64,000 nucleotides of DNA from Pezicula radicicola (taxonomy: Eukaryota; Ascomycota; Leotiomycetes; Helotiales; Dermateaceae). The number at the start of each line of letters is the position of its first letter. Position 1 is the first letter of the stretch. The notes under the pieces were generated by a model. It did no database searches and was not told the origin of the DNA. It was given only the letters and a program-made list of their open reading frames with translations. Below are positions 51,510-62,767 of the stretch, one piece after another. The position numbers and the translations under genes were made by a program. Location: the NCBI GenBank assembly GCA_003008705.1, contig PDUO01000013.1, forward strand, positions 888,702 to 952,701. Direction: 5' to 3'.

Positions 51510-54500
51510 TTGTATGTTTGTTGAAGAGAGTTTGGTTGTTTCAACTCTTGTAGAGCCCCGCATTGTGAGCCGAGGTTTCTTATGACGCCCACCAGGCTCT
51601 AAGCGAGACCTTTCGGGCACTGTTGTACCTACTGCATGCTAGTATTAGCGTTTCAACGTTTGCAATGTTAGTTGTTGGACCTTGAGATTGTCCTTTGCTA
51701 CAAGATGTTAGATTTACACTCTCTATGGTCCTCAAAAATTACAAATTTGTTGTTGTCCGTGTTGTAGAAGGATGGTCCGAAAGTACAGTACTTGCACATT
51801 CGTAGAGCACTACCTCAACAAACGATCGAAATCAGAATAGTCGAGCGTTGTGGAAGTCAGATTGATATAAAATTTAATCGGACAGGAGTCTAGTAGTTAA
51901 TAACTTATGGACGGTTCTACTTGGAACTTATCAGAGCTAACTACCACCTAGAAGTGAAATTTTGTTAGGACATAACCTAAAACACAACATTAAAAAGATT
52001 AGGCGGTTGACAAGAAAAATATTAGACTTTACGTAAAACTTACTGCAGCTATAAGACCAAATATCTCAAGGCCATATAAGTCTTTGGCCTACAGAAAGCT
52101 CTTTCTCTTATAATAAGGGATATGATGTAGTTTAAAGTTATTGTAACACTATTAAAGAATTTGTGTACGAAGGATGATTACTTGTCTCCTAAGTCCTAGG
52201 GCTTAGTTTAATTAAAGTAACTGTCATTCAAACCTGTAAATGAGGAATTGCATTATCAAAGCCGAGAGTTTTAGACCGAGAGTTTTTAGGACATTAGGAA
52301 AGTACTTGGGATCTCCTATTACAATGCACAGTTGCTTAAGCCTAAAAACCGTCGCACTTCCTATTCTAAACATAAAATCACTAATGCAAGCACTTCTTTT
52401 GTAATAGTAGGAAATATCCACTAGTATTAGTAAGAACTAGACTATTTTGATAGAATGTATCTGCCTGTATTTTCTTTGGCAAGCCTACTTCTATTATACA
52501 CCCTGAATTCTCTTCTTAGAAGAGACATACAGCCTCTGCGTTACTACCGCCACTTATCAAAAGTCTACACTTATATTATACGCGTACAAACCTATTAAAT
52601 ACAATATAGACTATAAAAGTCTATTATAGTAGCTTTATTCTGAAGGCTGACGATTCTAGAGGCGTACTATTCTATTATAAAAATACAATGCTTAGTCTCT
52701 ACTGTGCTTTTGAGGGAAACTAATTCATTACTAAATTTTACGAATATTACAAACATACCAACCTAAGTATAAGTTTAGTGAAAATAATTGTTGATATAGC
52801 TGTTGTGTTTTACTCTTGTTTTTGACCAAGTTATATAGAGTTATATGGATACATAAATTAGCAATCCTGTAAACTGTTTTCTTTCCTTTTTCCAAGGAGC
52901 ATTTACAGCAAGATAAGACTTCCACGGATACTCAAGACATCTATCTACCACTTTTGCGCTCTAGTCTTCGTTGCCCTTTTCTCAAAATAAACGTCCTGAT
53001 TTTTATGTTTTCGTCATACTTAGACATACCCGTAATCTCCTTCCACTTAATCACCTCATAACAAGACTCCACTTGTGCATCGATTCTGGCAAAAAATAAC
53101 TCTATGAATCTCTAATCTGGCTGATCAGGGCCCAAGTCTCGGACACAATCCTAATAAATCACAGCACAGTATAACGCCGGTGTCAAAGGTAAGAGTTTTA
53201 GAATATTAATAGATTGAGCCAGGAAGGCTGATGACTCTTAGAACCCCGTTCTCGATCTATCATTATTCTTATTCGTGGAAGCCGTGTCTATTGTAGAGTC
53301 TTTATTGTGTTAAAGTAGTTCAAGGCTAGGGAAAGAATCCATGAGGCCTCGCTATTATTTAAGTTAGCTACACGAACTCAGAAAAAGAATGAGCGTTTCT
53401 AAGAGGATCATAGAATAAAGCTCTATATAGAAACTGGAAAATATTCAGTAGAATACAGTCACTACTCCGTGACTGTAAAACGTATAAGTTCAAATCAACG
53501 GTAGCATAGGAGCATACTTAAGTCATTTACATGATTTAGGTAACTTACTTGATCCAGCTACTTGACATAAAGCTCGTACTAAATCAGTATACTTTCCCTT
53601 CTAAGAAAGCGCTTCTAGACAAAATAGTTGTGCGTTACTCTCAAATAGCACGTTGCTACAGACTACTGCAGTATACTAATATCCTTGAAAGTTTTAAGAG
53701 ACCAAAGATCTACTAGATTTAACAGCAGAGAAAATCCCTATGACGGCGACGCTGAGAGGCGCAAAACCTTGGACTCAGGCCCTTATTAATCTCTATCTAT
53801 TATCTCAATGCATGTTTCTCCTGCCAGTCAATGAGCTGGTCTTCTTTAATAATTTTGTTACTGAGAGAATCTATGCTGAGGTTTTATATGGGACAAAGCT
53901 AGCGTCCATTGCAGCAGTACTACGATTACCCTTTAAGATTCGATAATCTTTTAACGGGTACGTCTGAGGTACCTACTGGCAAGTATTTTTATAATTCTCG
54001 TAGAATACAGCCTGGTATTACAGCTTTGTAGTGCCGCACCTTACCAGTACCCGGGATTCTGGACCTAAAGTCTTTTTCTTTTAGTGTTTCGATGAAATTG
54101 AATGTGGCCCCGCTGTGGGAGGCCATTGTGGTTGCGTCAGACTATGCCAATTCCGAGACTTCGCCGGAAGAATTATCTCCTGGAGCTAAATCAAAGTAAT
54201 AACTGTGAAGAGAGAAGAACAGGCTAGTTGGGCCCCTTGTTTTGATACTTCGGTTGTACGAGCTCCTTGGAATCAGCTTGCTTCTCTGTGATTGATCTCC
54301 TCAATCCTCTTCTAGAGCTTATTTCTTCTAGTCGGGGAGTTTCCTGTCATCAGGTGAGTGTTCATTGAATACCGGTTGAAGTGGATAAATCTAAAACCAA
54401 GGTGGATGGGGAGTCACCTATAATTAAGTTTCAAGAACAGGAAATCGCTGGAACTGAGGTCAAAAACTGTAGATCTGAAAGAACTTCTCCTGCTGAAAGT

Positions 54501-55289
54501 TGTGACTGGGGAAATTTTGGCTTGGTGTGCCTAAGGTGTTGTGAAGAGACTCTAGGAGTTAGGTGGCGTCAGTCAGTCTCTCGTTAGCCTAATTACTAGC
54601 CTTCATAAATATAGTTCCGTTTCTCACTTTAGTGAATTAAAGTATAACTTTAACTATTACCCCTTCAAAGTTCTATATAATATAAGGAAAAGTAGAAAAA
54701 CTTAAGTTTGTACTGTCTCCGTTTTGAGCGCTGATAAATCAAGCGATAGCCTACTTCCCTAACATGCTGAATTTGCAAAAGTGCACTGGCGGTGTGGACC
54801 TTGAACCATGATCGAAAAGGTATACTTAGTCTGTGGATGGAATCAGTTTAATAAGATAAATATGTGCATATGGGCATTTTGTTCCAGCACAGGGAGGTTG
54901 GGAATAATGTTGGTCCATGTTGTTGAATATATCCATTACTAAGCGAGGCGCTTCTAATATTTTAGATTCCTTTCCGTAGCATCCTCCGCTTTTCTCAAAT
55001 CTGAATCTGGTTAGTTAAATTGGGTAACAGGAAGACTGTTACTGAGCTTACTGATTGGTAAATGTATGTGTCTAATATACCACCAGTAGATTCGTAGTCC
55101 TTCCGTAGGAATTTGGTTTGTGCTCTTCTCATCAGTTGTCTTGCCATCTCCTTGATTCTCCAGTACCTATATGTTATTCGTATTTGAAGAGTCATTAGCA
55201 CTGTAGATTGTCGCGTAGTTGGTACTACGATAATGTGGAAGAGCTAACGGTTACGACCAAGTTCGTAATCATCATGGGTTATTGCAAGA
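51510..55289. other. AT-rich gene-poor tract, 3.8 kb
   Basis: No gene supported. Base composition is strongly A/T with frequent TATA, TTATA and stop codons in all frames, typical of RIP-mutated repeat DNA. Small open frames at 53740-53946, 54381-54587 and 54995-55201 show no family resemblance. No terminal repeats, reverse transcriptase or transposase motif could be recognised. Confidence 0.5.
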
Positions 55290-55874
55290 TCATCTCGTCC
55301 TCCAGTTTTCAGATTTGCTTCCTTCACCTGGTTCGGAGAACCAGATCTTCCACTCTTCCATTCTGCTCAATTTACAGTCAGCAATTGTACTTTGGCCTTC
55401 AAAGCGCAGCTGCGGAAAAAAATTCACTTACCGTCTGAGAAAGTTTGCATGTGTGCACAAACTCTCAAATTTACTCCCTCCCTCCCTCCGTGCCTCTTCC
55501 CAGTGCTCGTCAATCTCCTTTTTCCTTAGATCGATAGCTTTCTGGCATGCGGTGGAAACTGTACTCGGCATCTTGACTCCCCTCTGTCGCAAGTTACTTG
55601 CAGCTGTGCCAAGTTCCATTACCGTCGCCTGGTCAACTTCATCAGCGGAGATTGGCTTGCGTCCGCCGTCACTTAGAAGCCAGCTCTTGAAATGCTCTGT
55701 GTGCCATTTATAGGGCTTTTCGTGATCTCGACGGATGGCAGTTGAGTCTAAAGTAATGTGGGTACGTTCAGAGACAGAGCTTTGCCCTTCGGTCGAGTTG
55801 TTCGAGTTACCGGCCGACGAGTTATTCGATAGATCTGTACCCCGGCGCAGTGGGGCTTGGTAATCTAAGGACAT
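55290..55874 (-). CDS. Small two-exon protein, family member A (unknown function)
   Basis: Function not recognised. Exons (minus) are 55874-55432 and 55362-55290, giving 171 aa. The intron (69 nt) starts GTAAGT, has a GCTGAC branch site and ends GCAG. Without splicing the first exon would stop at once at TAA inside the donor (CGG TAA GTG). N-terminus: a Ser/Asn-rich, probably disordered leader after MSLDYQAPLRR. Core: KWHTEHFKSWLLSDGGR, then an all-helical segment with GVKMPSTVSTACQKAIDLR, ending FESLCTHANFLRR. Exon 2 adds MEEWKIWFSEPGEG and ENWRTR. The gene at 57297-57912 has the same order, the same intron position and phase, and matching residues in each block, so splicing is supported by comparison. 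The KW...SW spacing resembles helix-rich DNA-binding modules, but that is speculation. Confidence 0.7.
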
Positions 55875-56911
55875 GCTGCCAGTCCTATCCAGTTGTGACT
55901 CCTGATTGGAGTCTCCTCGTAAAGGCAGGCGGTCCCATCGAAAAACCTAGTTGGCGCACCCAGACCGCAACTCAGATCGCAGACCACAATCTCAAATTTC
56001 TAGGTGTTGAGACAGCAAACTGTCTTTCAAGTCCGTGTGTAAATTGCGGAGGAGTACTAGAGCTTGGTGGAGGTTGTTTTTCAAGAGGTTGATCGCCTTT
56101 CCAATTTCGAAGAGAACGTCGAATGTAAAGATCAGAAACAAGAAAGTTGAAACCTCTTAAACTTAAATACACTCTATGCATCGTTTTAGGTGAATAAGAC
56201 AGTGCACTGTTCTACCTGTGCCCGAAATGTTGTCAAGAATAGTCAATATGTTAAACTCTTAATTGTTGTCATTGCCTCCTCGCTACTGTCATTAACAATT
56301 TTATTTAGTTGATAAATTATATATAGGGCTACTAGGCCTCTTCCAAGGTAAGTAGAGCTATAAATATTGATAGGAGGTGCTACTTTTAACCACGTTATTT
56401 TAAGGTTATTATTTGTTCTTCTTAGTGATGTCCCTATGGATACAACTGTCTACAAGTTATTGAAGAACCGCGCTACCACCAAGGTAGATTGTAACTTCTT
56501 AGATGGGTTTCTAAACAGGTGACAGCTAGAAGGCCGATGAGACAACCATCGGCTATGTCATGTGTTTGGAAAGTTGGGAACAAGCCTCGATGCGAACTCT
56601 TCAATTTGTAAGAATCAGCCACGTAATTATAAGAGAGCATTATGCCCACTAAGCTCACCCGTATTAATAAACTAATGTAAGAATGCCGTATACACTTCTC
56701 CCCTTTCACATCCTCTATAGTCAAGGCGATGACTAGGCATGATGGTGAAAAGACGCACTTCTAGATGGACTCCAGATCATTGATGACTTTTTTTGCACCA
56801 CCTTAATCTTTATACGTGTACACATTGGGCATTATCATATGCAGTGTGTAGCGTTTCTTCGTCGTGAGTCCTTGGACTTTGAACCTGAACATTCGAGAGA
56901 AAATCGCAATC
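55875..56911. other. AT-rich intergenic, 1.04 kb
   Basis: No gene seen. The first 60 bp end in CTGGCAG just before the start of member A on the minus strand, so a 5'-leader intron like that of member B is possible. Confidence 0.5.
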
Positions 56912-57184
56912 TCATAGTTGGAATATGAACAAGGTACGCTGTTCAAAATGTGATTTCATTTCGTGGTGCTCCAGTTTTAATGCTCCTTTCCTAACCTCCT
57001 GCGCTACAGTCGTGCTTCTATATCCCCAATTCTTTCCTCCTATATGTGCCTTTGAGATTGCTTCCCTTCTTGTCACCTCAGTTGCTGTGCTCTGAGTTCG
57101 CTTGCCATCACTCATGATCCACCGTTCAATGATTCGCAAATAATTTGCAGGGTCCTCGAGGTTCCATTTTTTTTTTCTTTTTGG
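56912..57184 (-). pseudogene. Divergent or decayed family member E
   Basis: A minus-strand frame open through poly-Lys codes for KWNLEDPANYLRIIERWIM then SDGKR, TEV and STTVAQEVRKGALKLEHHE. These match in order the KW...SW(L/I)(L/M)S(D/G)G, DEV and STVSTACQKAIDLRKKE blocks of members A and B. No start codon in good context, no NF(L/V)RR end and no second exon could be found, so it is treated as a relic. The similarity is weaker than between A and B. Confidence 0.5.
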
Positions 57185-57296
57185 GTTTTCTGAAGTTCTT
57201 AGTAAAGAATTTCATTACGAAAGAACTTGTTGAGTAAAACCCAAACCACCATAGTCATGTTTGTCGAACTGGTCGGGCCTGTCCGGTAATACGAGT

Positions 57297-57912
57297 TTAC
57301 CTGGTCATCGGCGCCTCCACAGGTCTCCAGGGACGAGATAAATTCCGCTCACCCGGTGGCGCAAAAGATTTCTTCCAATCTTGGAGGCTATTTGACCCGG
57401 TATTAGCACAGTAGTTTTAGACAAAAGTCAACAGCACAGGGCACTTACCGGCGAACAAAATTTACATGATTACAAAAATTGTCCAGCTTTTGTCCTCCCT
57501 CTCTATAGGCGTCTGACTTATGGTCGTCTATTTCTGATTGCCGCAGCGCAATAGCTTTGCAGCAAGCATAGTAGACTCTTCTGGACATCTTCGCATTCCT
57601 TCGTTCTAGCCTATTTGCAGCCTGAATGAGCTGGGGTAAAGATGCCTGGCTACCCTCCCATGTGACTACATGCTCACGGCCTCCACTCATGAGCCATGAT
57701 TTTACATGGTCGGTGTACCACTTACACGGCTTTTCTGTGGCTCTTGGTAGCGGAGCTGAGGCATTAGGACTCGTAGCAGGTGCGGAAGCAGAAAGTTGGA
57801 CCTCAGTCGCGTTGACGATGCCATTCGAGTCTGGTGTTGGTTCCGCCCTACGTCGTTGTGGTACCTGGTATCTTGAAAATGTGTTGTTTCCGTTACTGTT
57901 ACGTGACTCCAT
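57297..57912 (-). CDS. Small two-exon protein, family member B (unknown function)
   Basis: Paralogue of member A, on the same strand 1.4 kb away. Exons (minus) are 57912-57449 and 57387-57297, giving 184 aa. The intron is 61 nt (GTAAGT, GCTAATAC branch, AATAG) and is in the same place as in A: after the CG of an RR pair. The leader YQVPQRRRAEP matches YQAPLRRG of A. The core has KWYTDHVKSWLMSGGRE, then KMSRRVYYACCKAIALRQ and LDNFCNHVNFVRR. Exon 2 reads LQDWKKSFAPPGER and PWRPVEAP. The stop TAA overlaps a possible second donor (AGGTAAAC), so the C-terminus could be longer. A 61-nt intron with excellent signals (57984-57924) lies just upstream of the ATG, in the 5' leader. No targeting signal or membrane span. 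Role unknown. Confidence 0.72.
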
Positions 57913-59689
57913 ATTCGAATCGCCTGCCAGAAGTTACCGGTGTCATTAGCAAAGTCCTCTCCCGATGTGACAGAGTTGACTCACCTGTTCAAATAGCTTC
58001 CAAGCAGGCAAGATTGCAAAAGCACGAAAGGTTCGAGATGGTGGCCAAAGGCAAGACACGCTCTGTACAGAGAAGATCGAAGGGTTCGAGATCAGACCCA
58101 TCAACTCGCAAAACTGTACTAAAATCTAGGTGAATGAGACCGCGTAACTAGCTGCGCTCACCTGATCTTGCTGTGATCTTGGTGAACAGTGATTTATGTC
58201 GAATGTTTACTTGTCGTCGTTCTCTTGCGGTCTGTCACGTCGACATAGCTTCGGATGAAAAAACAGCCGTTTTTAATGAGCTTAGGTATACTATAGGAAT
58301 TTGGCACAGAGGTGAACACTGATCAGTGGCTCTATGTGACTTGTGTATATATTTTCGCAAATCAAGAGTACTTATTTTGCCAATAGTAGCATCCAGCTAT
58401 TATCTCTAAATCTACGGCAACGGTCATGAACTAACTTTATATGTATGTTCTTACAATGACCTTAGCATATATTTTGTTAAAATTGCCGGAACATTCTCCT
58501 TTTAATTGCAATCTTGTACAGCTAGGATTGACTTGTGAAGTTTATGGCTTTGGCTTCTGATGTGATAGGCATAGCTTCTGAAGGGTATGTAATTTAGTAA
58601 GTCGCTGTATTATACATAATAGAAACTCAAGGACTCATACGTCAATTACCTGGTGTCGTTAAGCAAAGTATTGGACCGAACCTAATACTGCAGGATTTTG
58701 TAGAACTACAAGAACAAATCACAAATAGTGAAGGTGTTGAAAGCTCATAATGCAATGTCTTAATAATGTTTGAGTTGATAACGTAATATCGTGGAATTGA
58801 TGATAACGCTGTGTTGGATAAATGTTATCAAGCTAGTCTCCCCCTTTTTTATCGCTTAGGTAATTTAACCAACCACCACGCAACATGACTGCCTATCTAT
58901 CCAACGCAACAGATAGGCCATTGACCTCTTTCTCTGGTGGTTGCGACTGTGTTGTATTGAGTAACACAGCCATCGCATACATATTGGCGGTGGAATAGGA
59001 TTGAAAGCTGATAGCTGGCCCATAATTAGCTGTGCACCTTGTGTGCCAGCAGACTCAAAGCCATAATTTCAATCACTGTTTATCTACTCAGCGGCATGGA
59101 ATTGCTTCTGATTCATGATTCAGCTATGTTGCAATTCATTTTTCCTTGCACCAGAGTAATTATGGTGATGATAGATTGTGTTATTTAGATCTAAAGCACA
59201 TGATTAGTTTGCTATCCGTTATGTATGAGAAGGGGACTAACAACTCCAGTGTATATTCTTTCTAAATCAGAGAGTAATCCTGATAAGCCCATGGACCTTC
59301 CTTACGGCTGTCAACCTCGCAAAAGTATCTTATAGGTAGTATTGCTTCACGAACGCTGGTAGGTATATCTAGCGTATTCATGATCGCAACGAGGTGCTCT
59401 CTTTGTCGCAGCTTCTCGTATGGATCGAATGCGAATGGGTTTGCTATATCCCGTCACATCCAGGGAGGATGTGATTGTGAACACTCCCATTCTGTGTTTT
59501 GTTTCGCAATTCCCACGATATTAGCGCCAGTCATGCTCTTATGTTGGCACGCTCTCCAAAATCCGAAGTTCCTCCTCCTAATTTCTCCGCCCAGTAACCA
59601 AAATATTGCACAAGGGTATAGTTTTCGTTGCTATTTCTCAAGACTAGTGGAAGTAACAATCAGTATCTATTTCTGATTAGGCTTTTGGG
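57913..59689. other. Intergenic, 1.8 kb, with leader intron of member B
   Basis: On the minus strand, 57984-57924 reads GTGAGT, then GCTAATGAC, then CTGGCAG, a well-formed intron 12 nt before the ATG of member B. No in-frame upstream start was found, so the leader exon is taken as untranslated. The rest is AT-rich with no gene. Confidence 0.5.
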
Positions 59690-59940
59690 ATTCACTTGCC
59701 ATTTTGTGAACTCTATGTGTATCTGAGATTTCTCACTAAGCCTCAACCCAAGACTCTCTTCCTCCCGTTGATAACGATTGCTAACCTCATATCTTGGAGT
59801 CATACTCTTGACGAAAGCATCGTGGATGTGCTCGGGAGATGAGATACCTTGATATCGTAGTTGGTCGACGGCGGATGTAATTCTTTCTTAGGACTTAGTC
59901 GAGCTTTGGAGGGTGAGATCGACTGGTTCTCGTGGAAGAT
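59690..59940 (-). pseudogene. Frameshifted tandem copy D of the small-protein family
   Basis: Directly downstream (minus strand) of member C. First frame: IFHENQSISPSKARLS, parallel to IFQHEYESITPDEARLA in C. After a frame change: ITSAVDQLRYQGI, then IHDAFVKSMTPRYEVSNRY and REEESLGLR, parallel to IGSVVRRMKSQNI, IRNAFDESIAFRYAVSERF and REEESLGPE in C. The FTRR end and the second exon are not visible. It looks like a tandem duplicate that has lost its frame. Confidence 0.65.
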
Positions 59941-59980
59941 AGGTTCGCGAGAGAGACGGACATGAAAAAGGAACTGGCCC

Positions 59981-60384
59981 TTAGGTCCTGTTTCTCCAGT
60001 TTTTAGACATGTCGCGTAACGGGGTGGACTTAGTAAGTGCCTGTTGCCACTGCTCGAGACTATATTAAAATAAATATTCAGTACCCCCTTGTGATTGGTA
60101 TATAATACAATAGGGTTTATTTACCGTCGAGTAAACAGTAGATGGGTCCTTGTTCGCTCCCTTTCTTCTGGCCCGAGACTCTCTTCCTCCCGTCTAAAAC
60201 GTTCACTAACGGCATATCTAAATGCAATGCTTTCATCAAAAGCGTTTCGGATATACAGGGTGGCTTGAATATTTTGACTTTTCATCCGCCTAACTACAGA
60301 ACCAATCCTCTCCGAAGAAGCTAGTCGAGCTTCATCAGGTGTGATGGACTCGTATTCGTGCTGAAAGATACACACAACGACCAT
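59981..60384 (-). CDS. Small two-exon protein, family member C (unknown function)
   Basis: Exons (minus) are 60384-60125 and 60059-59981, giving 112 aa. The intron (65 nt) starts GTAAAT and ends ATATAG. It sits at the same place as in A and B, after the CG of RR at the end of LLFTRR. Exon 2 reads LEQWQQALTKS and SKNWRNRT, parallel to MEEWKIWFSEP and SENWRTR in A, so three genes share the two-tryptophan tail. The core, ITPDEARLA to YAVSERF, matches the module in the genes at 6.8 and 9.8 kb best (for example IRNAFDESI against IRNSFIESI). The long Ser-rich leader of A and B is absent; either the protein is shorter or a 5' exon was missed. Function unknown. Confidence 0.65.
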
Positions 60385-62767
60385 CGTTGTCGTCCTTTTA
60401 TAAGAGGTGATGGCTGGACGTAAACACCAAACGTCCGGTATTTAAAAGCGTCTCAACAAAAGTCTGCTACCCGGTAGATCTGAAAGGTACAGACTGACCT
60501 TTCAAAATATTGTACTCATATAGTCTCCAAGTCTGTAGTTCATAGGTATTTAGTTTTGAATTGCGCCGAGACTTGAGTAGATACTCCAAGTTGACCAATT
60601 AGGCAATGATTAATTTATGCCTTAGTTGAAGAAGATGCATGTTTTCAACCCAAAGGCAAGTTTCATAAAGGACTTGAATATACCATGCCAAGCTGTGGCA
60701 GACTAAAATGCGAGGCACATATAATAGGTTTCTCTTGAGCACAAGAACTTCCTCTTCTTCACTATCCCATGATTCGACGATTTTTTCCCGACCAAATTGC
60801 CCTAGACCTCTCTCTTTGTATATAGATAGATTCGATCCCCACTGTGGGAAAATTGGCGGCATTTAGCCATGCCAGAACATACTATGTTGGCCCATTGATC
60901 CGAGCTGCTCCGTTATGGCTGCCAGAGCGCTGCACTGACAAGACTCAGGGTGAAGATGAAGATATATTTACAACCATATATGTCGAAATAGAATGGGACA
61001 AGTAACGTGCCATACTTTACTTTCTTTAGAAATCTAAAGTCTAAATATTAGCTTTCCCCTCGACCCGCTATGAGCGGTTAACAACTTACGGTTTTGATAT
61101 TCCACAGAGCTTATAAAACTAAGAATGGTATTAGAAAAAAATGGACTAACCATCTCAGCAGGGGGCAACGTCCTTTAATATACACCCATTCTCACATCAA
61201 ACATGGTTGCTACATAGTTTGCACCTAGCAATACCTCTCAGCAATCACAAACATCAAACCCCTAATTCAAAACTGTTTCCCTCCTCAAAACAGCAATTCC
61301 ATGGTACAAATCCATCTCCAGTCCATTTAACAAACAAAAGCAAGTTCTAAAGGTTAAGCGAGCAAGCATCACTTGCTAAAACTCATGGGTTTGATGGTGC
61401 TTTTAATATCACTCCCCTCTTAAAAGATGTTTTATAAGATGTTGAAAAGTTTGGAGGTGGAAGAAGACAGACTCGAGTTAACAACTCTTTAGGGGTTCAA
61501 CTAGGTTCCTTAATCTCTTTATTACAACTCATCGACCGAATGCGTCTACCGAGAACAAAAGGAAGACAGACTCGACAAGCCTTCAACCCGGTTTAGAATT
61601 ATTGCTTATCTCGAGAATAAAAGTATAACAGAATCAAGATTCTTTTCGGATAGAGACGGAGGTAAGGAAGGGAATAGGTAGGTAGGTAAGTGGAAGTGAA
61701 TTTAGTTGACCTAATTTATTTCAAATTTTTATCAAACTCCCTATACAGTACCAACCCCTACCCACCAACAAACAAAAACAGAAACCAAGATAACATAATC
61801 AATTTCCCAGTCCACTACACTGCTAAAGCCTTAAAACACTCTTCTCATACAGCAAGAAAAGTTCCTCAATCCTCATTGCCCTTACCACTCAAACTCCTTT
61901 AAAATACATAATTCCATCCTTATAAGAGAAACCAAACTTGTTGAGGTAAGAAGGGGGTAAAAATACCAGACTTTTTTTTTAGAACCATATATATACAAAT
62001 AACTGATACTGTAAGGGGACGAAAATACTGGATTCGAGATGTATACCGATATTTGGGAGGATTGGAATCTCGTTTTTTGAGGACGAAGTTTCTTCGGTGA
62101 TTTGGTAATGGCCTGGAAGAGTTATGGTGGTTAGAGGGAGAGGTTTACTACTGTGGAAGTAGGATTACTACATTCCCTGGAGGTATCTCTCTCATGCAAA
62201 GTGTCCACAACACTATTCCTTTTCTGCGACGCAGCGGAGGGATCCGTTTTAACAGCTAGGTATATCGTAGCATTATACAGAGTGATGCAGAGATGCCTTG
62301 CGCTGACTTTGGTAAACGGTCGTCTTGTTACGAACTATTGAAGTATGTGATAGGAGTATTGAGGCGAATAAGGAGACCGAGACCTTGATTGGGTTGGAGG
62401 TGTCGAAAGTTGTGGAATCGTGATGCCTGAAGTTAACACTAGCCTAACATGGTAACACCGACAACAATCCTAAAAGAGCTAACGTTGCCCTTTGTGGGTG
62501 ATTGTGCACAATCATTGTTCCCAGGCGGAAAGTAGATTCTATGAAGGAGCTCGAGGAGGATCAATCTCAGGAGGGGAAGGAGGAGGAGGAGGTGGTGGTG
62601 GTGGTGGTTGAACAGGATCATTGTTCGGAGAAGCCGCTTCATTCGCAAAGAAAGCTAGACCACCCAAAAGAGAAGTGTCGTTACCCAGAGGAGCACTTTG
62701 AGTGACCGAAATTTCCCAAAACTTCCTGCAGCAATCCTAAAAGAACTGTCACCCCCGTCTAGTGATT
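60385..62767. other. AT-rich intergenic, 2.4 kb
   Basis: No supported gene. An 87-codon minus frame at 60599-60862 reads plausibly as protein but has no recognisable domain or partner exons. A GGA/GGT trinucleotide tract lies at 62571-62608. The end should contain the 3' UTR of the regulator that follows. Confidence 0.5.
62571..62608 (+). repeat. GGA/GGT trinucleotide microsatellite
   Basis: GGAGGA units pass into GGTGGT units over about 38 bp. It lies outside any supported gene. Confidence 0.8.

Noticed and set aside
53740..54587. Two 68-codon frames in the AT-rich tract
   Set aside because: Checked for retrotransposon-type motifs and for the small-protein family blocks; neither found.
60599..60862. 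87-codon minus-strand frame upstream of member C
   Set aside because: It reads fairly protein-like but has no partner exon, domain or paralogue; kept out for lack of support.
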